A stretch of 21,884 nt of DNA from CAYRGG01 sp964423745 (GTDB lineage: Bacteria > Pseudomonadota > Gammaproteobacteria > Competibacterales > Competibacteraceae). Both the position numbers and the translations under genes were made by a program. Shown piece after piece: positions 14,931-21,884 of the stretch (positions are counted from its first letter, which is position 1; every line of letters begins with the position of its first letter). The notes below the pieces were generated by a model that was given only the letters and a program-made list of their open reading frames with translations, did not search any database and was not told where the DNA came from. Location of the stretch: assembly GCA_964423745.1 (NCBI GenBank), contig CAYRGG010000060.1:1-21884 (forward strand). Reading direction: 5' to 3'.

Positions 14931-15181
14931 AGTGTCTAGCAGCCCTCGCGGGGCGAGGTATCGCCCTGTTGGCCGATTTCATTACTGGACCAGCGCTTGC
15001 TAATGGCCAGCTACTACCTGTTCTGACGAAGTGGGCGGTTCCTGAGACTGGCATATATGTGGTCTATGCCAGTTCTAGCTTTATGCCATCTAAGACACGG
15101 GTCTTTATCGACTTTCTAGTCGAGCTGATGATGCCGACGCCGCCTTGGTTTGATACGAAGGATAAACTGTTAGGATTCTAG
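14894..15181 (+). pseudogene. C-terminal remnant of a LysR-type transcriptional regulator
   Basis: The 95 codons to the stop at 15179-15181 read SGFEVLKCLAALAGRGIALL, then ADFITGPALANGQLLPVL, and ASSSFMPSKTRVFIDFLVEL. This is the end of the effector-binding domain of LysR regulators (typical ALAGLGIALLPDF, then a short L-VPVL and a final RAFIDFLVE). The helix-turn-helix and most of the effector domain are absent. The left limit of recognisable similarity is about 14900-14910, where it meets the lactonase-like remnant. The last 12 bases overlap the 3' end of vapC. Non-functional. Confidence 0.75.
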
Positions 15182-15598
15182 AAATGGATTAACGATGATC
15201 ATATCCATTATTTGTTGATGGTGTTGAAGATCTTCTGTATAGAGAATTTTACTTTCTGCTGAAAGAGCGGCAGCAACAATAAGAGAATCGTAAAAAGCAA
15301 AGTTCCAACGGTTGGAGATTTCTAAAGCTCGGTGAAACAAGCTTACTGAAGAAAAGACTTCACATAATGGTTCTAGAACATTGTTGAGATAGGTTTGGCA
15401 ATCGGATATAGACAAAGGGTTGATAAATTTTCGAGAGGCAACATTCAAAAATTCCTGGATTACTTGATAGCTAATGCATCCAGATCGTTTATTTAAAGCA
15501 TCCTTCACTAAATGCCTAGAAGTATAAACTTTTTTGGGATAAGCGTGATCAAAAGTGTATACCAAAATATTGGTATCTAAAAAATACTTACCTCTCAT
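15170..15598 (-). CDS. vapC: PIN-domain toxin (VapC-like)
   Basis: A 142-residue ribonuclease of the PIN fold, the toxin of a type II toxin-antitoxin pair. The acidic metal-binding residues are present: D8 in KYFLDTNILVYTFD, E49 in VIQEFLNV, D104 in FAFYDSLIVAAAL and E122/D123 in LYTEDLQH. The length is normal and it appears intact. The ATG lies inside the last codons of the antitoxin gene (11-base overlap, 15588-15598), the usual coupled arrangement with antitoxin first. The target RNA is unknown. Its 3' end overlaps the LysR remnant, so the pair borders a rearranged stretch. Confidence 0.88.
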   Translation of the reverse strand: MRGKYFLDTNILVYTFDHAYPKKVYTSRHLVKDALNKRSGCISYQVIQEFLNVASRKFINPLSISDCQTYLNNVLEPLCEVFSSVSLFHRALEISNRWNFAFYDSLIVAAALSAESKILYTEDLQHHQQIMDMIIVNPFLES

Positions 15599-15809
15599 TC
15601 ATTTCGTCTCGGGAAAATTTTTTTCCGGGTTGTGCGTAAGCTATTTGATCCATCAGCACATCATAATTGATAAGTTTACGATCAGCACTGACATATCGTT
15701 CTAACCAAGCACGAAACTCAACATTTAGTGTGGAATTTTCTTTAGCAGCTTTTTCTCGGGCAAGTTGAATGAGCTGTTTGTTAGCGCTTAAAGTAATATT
15801 CTTCAACAT
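15588..15809 (-). CDS. vapB: Ribbon-helix-helix antitoxin (VapB-like)
   Basis: A 73-residue protein. Residues 1-40 (MLKNITLSANKQLIQLAREK, then AAKENSTLNVEFRAWLERYV) fit a ribbon-helix-helix DNA-binding fold: a short beta strand NITLSA, helix one, then the second helix starting around STLNVEF. Residues 41-73 form the toxin-binding tail (INYDVLMDQIAYAQPGKKFS). It should neutralise the adjoining PIN toxin and repress the operon through the double palindrome just upstream (15824-15855). GGAGA lies six bases before the ATG. Confidence 0.85.
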   Translation of the reverse strand: MLKNITLSANKQLIQLAREKAAKENSTLNVEFRAWLERYVSADRKLINYDVLMDQIAYAQPGKKFSRDEMNER

Positions 15810-15823
15810 GGCGATCTCCAGAT

Positions 15824-15855
15824 TACACTTTTCAAGTGTACACTATTTTAGTGTA
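15824..15855. promoter_or_regulatory. Double palindromic operator of the vapBC pair
   Basis: Two perfect inverted repeats lie side by side: TACACTT-TTC-AAGTGTA (15824-15840) and TACACTA-TTT-TAGTGTA (15839-15855). They share two bases, so four TACACT/AGTGTA half-sites are arrayed with palindrome centres 15 bases apart. The array is 14 bases upstream of the antitoxin start and would cover the core promoter. This is the arrangement expected for cooperative binding of a ribbon-helix-helix antitoxin or its toxin complex. Confidence 0.8.
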
Positions 15856-15896
15856 AGTCACACAGGTTAATGAATTTCTTTTAAATAATAGATATC

Positions 15897-15913
15897 AATA
15901 CTGGTCCAGTATT
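15897..15913. repeat. Perfect 17-base palindrome at the end of the GGDEF-EAL gene
   Basis: AATACTGG-T-CCAGTATT has 8-base arms around a single base and touches the stop codon of the REC-GGDEF-EAL gene (15912-15914). With no T-run on either side it is not a standard terminator. It could be a regulator-binding site for the vapBC promoter about 40 bases away, or a scar of insertion. Confidence 0.45.
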
Positions 15914-17723
15914 AATTATTTCCGGCGTCGCCCTGCAACAACGCCGTAAATTCCTCCTGGAATAACGGTTTGGAAAACAAATAGCCCTGATATTCATCAC
16001 AGCCTTGTTGGCTGAGAAAGTTTAACTGTGCCGGGTTTTCAACCCCTTCGGCAACCACCCGCAACCTCAAACCGTGGGCTAAGGAAATGATCGCGGTAGT
16101 AATGAGGGTGTCGTCATCTTCGCTGGGTGTGCCAATGATAAAAGAACGATCGATTTTTAGTTCGTCGAGGGGAAAACGTTTGAGATAACTCAAAGATGAA
16201 TAGCCGGTGCCAAAATCATCGATGGAAAGGGTAACTCCCATCTCCTTCATCCGGTACATGACTTCTATGTTCTCTTTAGCATTTTCCATAAGCATACTTT
16301 CAGTAAGCTCTAAGGTCAGGTGATGGGGGTTCACACCGGTACTCTTGAGGATCTGGCCTAACGTATGGGAAAAATCGTTGTGACGAAACTGTTGGCTAGA
16401 TAAGTTTATGGCGAGGCGTAATTTATCGAATCCATTTGCCTGCCACATTAGCAGTTGTTGACAGGCTTGGTAGAGTACCCATTCGCCAATCTCTATGATT
16501 AAACCGCTTTCTTCAGCAAGAGGAATAAACTTTTCTGGCGATACCATACCCAATTGGGGATGCAGCCAGCGCAGTAACCCCTCGCACCCCACGACCTGCC
16601 CAGTTTTTATATGCACTTTAGGCTGATAAGCGAGTTGCAATTCTTCGCGTCCTATGGCCTTACGCAGATGATTGACCAGACTCAATCTTTCTAAGGATTT
16701 GGCATTTAAAACCTTGGAATAGAACTGATAAGTGTTTTTGCGCTGCTTAGCATGGCGCATGGCCACATCAGCGTTTTCCAACAACGTGTCCCTATCATTG
16801 CCGTCGTCTGGACAAATGGCAATGCCGATGCTAAGAGTAACAAAAAGTTCATGGTCCCATATATAAAATGGCACTGACATAGCAGCCAAAATGCGTTGTG
16901 CTATCCGGGCGGAGTCCTCGTAGTGTGAGAGATCGGACACCAGGATTGAAAACTCATCGCCTCCGGTGCGAGCAACACTTATCCGGTATTCGCCGTCATC
17001 CATACGTCCTACTATGTCGTTAGAACGGGTGGTTTGTTCCAATCGACCAGCTACTTGCTTTAATATTTCATCGCCAAAGGCTAGACCTAGAGTATCATTG
17101 AGTTGGTTAAAGCGGTCCACATCCATGTACAAAATAGCACAGGAATTTTTTGTATTTAAGGTATGTTTGACAGTCGCGGCGGTGCGTTGCATAAATAACC
17201 TGCGGTTGGGTAAACCGGTAAGTGCATCAAAATAGGCGAGACTATCTTGATAAACTTTAGCCGCTAACGTGTTACGCAAACGCAAAACCAACTCGCTAGG
17301 ATCCACTGGTTTAGCGAGAAAATCATTGGCGCCCAGCTCTAGCGCCTTTAACTTAGTGTCCGCATCGGTGGATGAAGTCAGTATAATAATGGGTAAGTAT
17401 TTAAAAGCTGGCTTGGAACGCATAGCTTTAAGAATATCAAAGCCGCTAACATGGGGCATTACCAAATCCAGCAACACGACATCTGGCTGAATTTCAGCCA
17501 GCAGCGCTAATGCCTGGCGAGAGTCACTGGTAGATATAAAATTGCGATAGCCTACTTCTTCTAAAAATATCTGCAGCACCTCTACGGTTAGCGGCTCATC
17601 GTCAATCATCATGATGTTAGCGTGCATAAGCCTATCGTCACGACGGGTTTGTCGGACGGGAAGGTCTGCTTCGCACTGTCGCTTATCCTTATCAAGAGCA
17701 GATGGGTAAGCTAATCGGTCCAT
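15912..17723 (-). CDS. Response regulator with REC, GGDEF and EAL domains (c-di-GMP turnover)
   Basis: From the ATG at 17723, which has AAGGA seven bases upstream, 603 residues; the frame extends to a TTG at 17750 without a ribosome site. REC domain about 33-150: D41/D42, phospho-acceptor D86 in VVLLDLVMP, T116, K138. GGDEF domain about 165-340: the active site reads TGGDEF (254-258), intact, preceded by an insert (MDDGEYRISVAR) after VGR, and the RxxD inhibitory site is not in its usual place. EAL domain about 350-595: the signature is EGL (381-383, GCEGLLRW) instead of EAL, but the other catalytic residues remain (N440 in NLSSQQF, E472, D502/D503 in DDFGTGYSSL, K523, E559, Q579). It may therefore both make and break c-di-GMP. 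The likely input is the hybrid kinase encoded upstream, whose HPt domain can phosphorylate D86. Palindromic element B lies between the two genes. Confidence 0.92.
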   Translation of the reverse strand: MDRLAYPSALDKDKRQCEADLPVRQTRRDDRLMHANIMMIDDEPLTVEVLQIFLEEVGYRNFISTSDSRQALALLAEIQPDVVLLDLVMPHVSGFDILKAMRSKPAFKYLPIIILTSSTDADTKLKALELGANDFLAKPVDPSELVLRLRNTLAAKVYQDSLAYFDALTGLPNRRLFMQRTAATVKHTLNTKNSCAILYMDVDRFNQLNDTLGLAFGDEILKQVAGRLEQTTRSNDIVGRMDDGEYRISVARTGGDEFSILVSDLSHYEDSARIAQRILAAMSVPFYIWDHELFVTLSIGIAICPDDGNDRDTLLENADVAMRHAKQRKNTYQFYSKVLNAKSLERLSLVNHLRKAIGREELQLAYQPKVHIKTGQVVGCEGLLRWLHPQLGMVSPEKFIPLAEESGLIIEIGEWVLYQACQQLLMWQANGFDKLRLAINLSSQQFRHNDFSHTLGQILKSTGVNPHHLTLELTESMLMENAKENIEVMYRMKEMGVTLSIDDFGTGYSSLSYLKRFPLDELKIDRSFIIGTPSEDDDTLITTAIISLAHGLRLRVVAEGVENPAQLNFLSQQGCDEYQGYLFSKPLFQEEFTALLQGDAGNN

Positions 17724-17754
17724 GTTTGTTTCCTTAATCCGTGAATGCAAGACT

Positions 17755-17871
17755 TAGAGCGTTTTCCATTCAACTGTACACGGCGTTAGCCTTCGGTCTC
17801 GGTGTGCTCATGTACTGCATGTACACTGCGCACACCTCGCCTCGGCTGCCAATCAAAGCGAAAACGCTCTA
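17755..17871. repeat. Palindromic MITE-like element, copy B
   Basis: A 117-base non-coding unit with perfect 12-base inverted ends, TAGAGCGTTTTC (17755-17766) and GAAAACGCTCTA (17860-17871). Inside are CGGCGTTA (17781-17788) and a 26-base central block (17806-17831) containing TGTAC-N5-GTACA; the block agrees with that of copy A (5083-5108) at 21 of 26 positions. The outer arms also resemble copy A (AGA, GC, then GTTTT). TA borders both sides if the ends are counted from GAGCG. It separates the kinase gene from the response regulator gene and may add a hairpin to the shared transcript. The rest of the gap (17872-17918) is AT-rich with no other feature. Confidence 0.7.
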
Positions 17872-17918
17872 GTGCTTATATTTAATTAATTTGTAAACTG
17901 TTTTAAAAATTGTTATAA

Positions 17919-20425
17919 CTAAATAGATTTATCTGTGAACGGTTGCATAATTCGTTCAGTAAGTCCTTGCAGCGTCATAATGGTGGTGTCGATATCATGT
18001 TCGCTTTTAGACTTAGCCGATGCTTCCAACTCTTTTGCAGGCTTCACCAACATATCAAACCCAACGGTGCCGCCAGCCCCTTTCAACCAGTGGGCTAACT
18101 TTGCCAGTTCGTCAAAGTCTTTTTCATCCCGCGCTTTTTTCATTACCGCTAACTGTTCCTTCAAGCGCACTACAAATTTCTCGATAATAGCGTTAAATCG
18201 TGGCTGACCTGCCAATCGGGACAGCAACGCGGTTTCGGTTGCAGGTAATGGGTTTGTAGATGGGATTTCGCTGTGTCCTTGTACGCCTGATGTATCGTCT
18301 ACACCGGCTTGCAGCCGTTCTCCATTTAGTAATTTAGCGAGTCGCTGCAGCAATTCATCGATATTAACGGGCTTTGTTAGGTAACCTGAAAAACCCGCCG
18401 CTAAGCAGTCTTGTTCAACATCTTTCATAGCATGGGCAGTAAAGGCAATCACCGGTGTATCGATCTCGTGGTTGCGTAACAACCGAATCGCGCTGTAACC
18501 ATCCATCACAGGCATTTGGATATCCATCAGAATCAAGTCAAAGTGGGACGAAAGGGCCTTTTCTACAGCTATTTGACCATTTTCCGCTGTCGTCACACAC
18601 AGACCCGCTTCTTGTAGCACTAGTGTTACCAACTCCCGGTTTTCAGCGCCGTCATCAACCACCAGCACCTGCGCCGCAGGGAATTGCCATTGCGTAGAAC
18701 TGGTATTGTTTACGGCTGTGCTTTGCGCACCTATAACCACTTCATGGGGTTGCAGCAGCCTAACATCTTGTAGAGGTCCCGGGTCGAGGGTTATCCTAAA
18801 CGTGCTCCCTTTACCCAGTTCACTGGATACGCTGATATCACCACCTAAGGCACGGGCAAATTGACGACTGATGGCCAACCCCAACCCGGTTCCCTTGAAC
18901 CGTCGTGCGATGGAGCTGTCTGCCTGTACAAAGGGATCAAAGATGTTATCCACTTTAGCGGCGCTTATACCAATGCCTGTGTCTTGTACGTCCAAAGCAA
19001 ACTGGGTTTTTGTATCCACTGTTACCCTACGAACGATGATTTTTACTTGACCGTGTTCGGTGAACTTTATGGCATTACCCACTAAATTGGTGATAATTTG
19101 CCGGAGACGAGCCGGGTCAGAAACGATGCTTTCGGGAATCGCACCCTCTACTTCACAGGTAAGTTGCAGTCCTTTGTCACTGGCGGTCAGCCTAAGCACT
19201 TGTAAAACCTCTTCGATAAGCAGGTATGGATTCATGCAAATCCGCTCGACTTCCAGCCGTCCCGACTCCACTTTTGAAAGGTCGAGAATGTCATTAATAA
19301 GTTCTAAGAGATGTTTGCCACTGGCATAAATAGTGTGTAAATAACGTTTTGTTTCTTGCTGGGTTTTACCGTAGCCACGCTCTAGGAGCTGGGCAAAGCC
19401 AAGGATAGCATTCATGGGTGTGCGGATTTCATGACTCATGGTAGCTAGGAAGGTGCTCTTGGCCTGATTTGCCGCTTCGGCTTCGTCTTTGGCTTTGTGT
19501 AATTCCAGCTTGTTTTCCTCAAGCTGCGTGACATCATCTAAACTAACTAGAACGCCACTAGGTTTGGCGTTGTCACCCAGTACCGGCGAGCAGTTGACGA
19601 TGAAGGTTCGCTGTGTGGACTCCGTCAACGCCAAACGCATCATGAAGTCTTTCTGGGGTTCCCCCTGCCGTAAAGCTTTGATCCAAGGCGCCTCGGCTAG
19701 GGTGAGAAATTTTCCTTCCAAGGTGGTCCAGGCAAAATCAAAAGGGCTGCCACCAAGTAATGCGTCTGGCGGTTTTCCCACAATGGATGCGAAGGCTTGA
19801 TTGGCCAGCACGATATGTTCACGCTGATCCAGCACCAGTAAACCTTCCGCCAAAGTATCCAGTGCTGTCCGCACCCGCCCCGGAATAGCTTGAGAAGGAT
19901 CCAACTGTTTTAGCATCTTGCCGAGATAGAAATAAAATAAGGCAAAGCTGCAAAGCCCCATAAAGATGACGAGCTGAAGGAGCGGATGCTCGAATACCCC
20001 CAACCAACCTGCGGATGTTAGGGGTTGAAAACGGAGTTCGACTTGTCCCCACTTGCTATCGTCGCTTAACCAAATCGGTATTTGCATGTGAGTATCTGTA
20101 GAGTAATCATCAGAACCTTGCTGCCAATGGGTTTGATGGTCACCTACGCTAACCACCATTTGTCCTTGATCCCGTCGTAACGCAGCAGACATAAGGTTGG
20201 TATTACGTTCCACCACCAGCTCAAGGGTGGCTTCCAAGCGGTTGATGTCTTGCTGACTTACAAAAGCTGCGCTATTAGCGGCAATGGCTTCGGCTAGGGC
20301 AACGCGACCTTCACGAAGCGTTTTGTGCGTATCGGGCAGCAATCCTAAAAGTGCCGCCAGCAGCAGTAAACTCACGATGAGGCCGGTCTGCCCTGTGGCA
20401 ACCCAGGTTTTAGCGGTCAATCCTT

Positions 20426-20429
<4 letters not shown>
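17919..20429 (-). CDS. Hybrid sensor histidine kinase (PAS-HisKA-HATPase-REC-HPt)
   Basis: An 836-residue inner-membrane sensor. Transmembrane helix one spans about 14-31; a periplasmic loop of about 115 residues follows; helix two is about 150-170. A PAS domain (about 185-305) precedes the HisKA domain, with phospho-histidine H333 in ATMSHEIRTPMNAILGF. The ATPase domain shows N452 in LVGNAIKFTE, DTGIG (483-487) and GTGLGL (513-518). A receiver domain follows with D636 in LILMDIQMPVMDG and K686, then a C-terminal HPt domain with H780 in LAHWLKGAGGTVGF. All phosphorelay residues are present, so a four-step relay H333, D636, H780 and an external REC is expected. The start ATG overlaps the stop of the acidic surface-protein gene (ATGA, 20426-20429), so the two are translationally coupled. 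The next gene on the strand is the REC-GGDEF-EAL regulator, the likely partner. Confidence 0.93.

Positions 20430-21884
<1,455 letters not shown>

Overview
The window reads as a chromosomal segment of a gammaproteobacterium. The evidence is the rppH-ptsP pair at the left edge (a gene order typical of that class), a ttcA close to the enterobacterial protein, an ArgD/AstC-type transaminase and a DUF465 protein. I cannot place it below class. No phage, plasmid or CRISPR features and no rRNA or tRNA genes were seen.

Layout. (1) 1-4.7 kb, plus strand: RNA pyrophosphohydrolase (rppH) and PEP-phosphotransferase enzyme I-Ntr (ptsP), then an AT-rich gap, a phasin-like coiled-coil protein with a helix-hairpin-helix tail, and a DUF4743-type Nudix hydrolase. 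(2) 4.7-10.1 kb, mixed strands: a small DUF465 protein, a palindromic repeat element, argD-like transaminase, ttcA, a secreted SGNH hydrolase with four Cys-pair repeats, and a 2,4-dienoyl-CoA-reductase-like SDR. (3) 10.5-14.0 kb, plus strand: a complete ECF nickel/cobalt importer in the order NikK-NikM-NikL-NikQ-NikO, preceded by a candidate operator (GTCGCAT-N15-ATGCGAC). (4) 14.0-15.9 kb: a scarred accessory patch holding an orphan DUF433 gene, the C-terminal remnant of a beta-propeller lactonase-like gene, the C-terminal remnant of a LysR regulator joined to it head-on, and an intact VapBC-type toxin-antitoxin pair with a double palindromic operator. (5) 15.9-21.9 kb, minus strand: a signalling block, read right to left. 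It consists of the C-terminal end of a very acidic, probably giant surface protein with a membrane anchor, a hybrid histidine kinase (PAS-HisKA-HATPase-REC-HPt) whose start overlaps the stop of the surface protein, and a REC-GGDEF-EAL response regulator.

How the parts work together. The importer is self-contained: NikM binds the metal, NikQ and NikO power uptake, and NikK and NikL are the periplasmic/membrane accessory parts. In block 5 the translational coupling of surface protein and kinase, plus a c-di-GMP turnover protein as the next gene, suggests that the state of an envelope adhesin is read by a phosphorelay and converted into c-di-GMP output. A palindromic element sits between kinase and regulator. 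A second member of the same repeat family lies between the DUF465 gene and argD. The most interesting items are this adhesin-kinase-c-di-GMP module, the two-copy palindromic element family, the nik operator candidate, and the double pseudogene junction.
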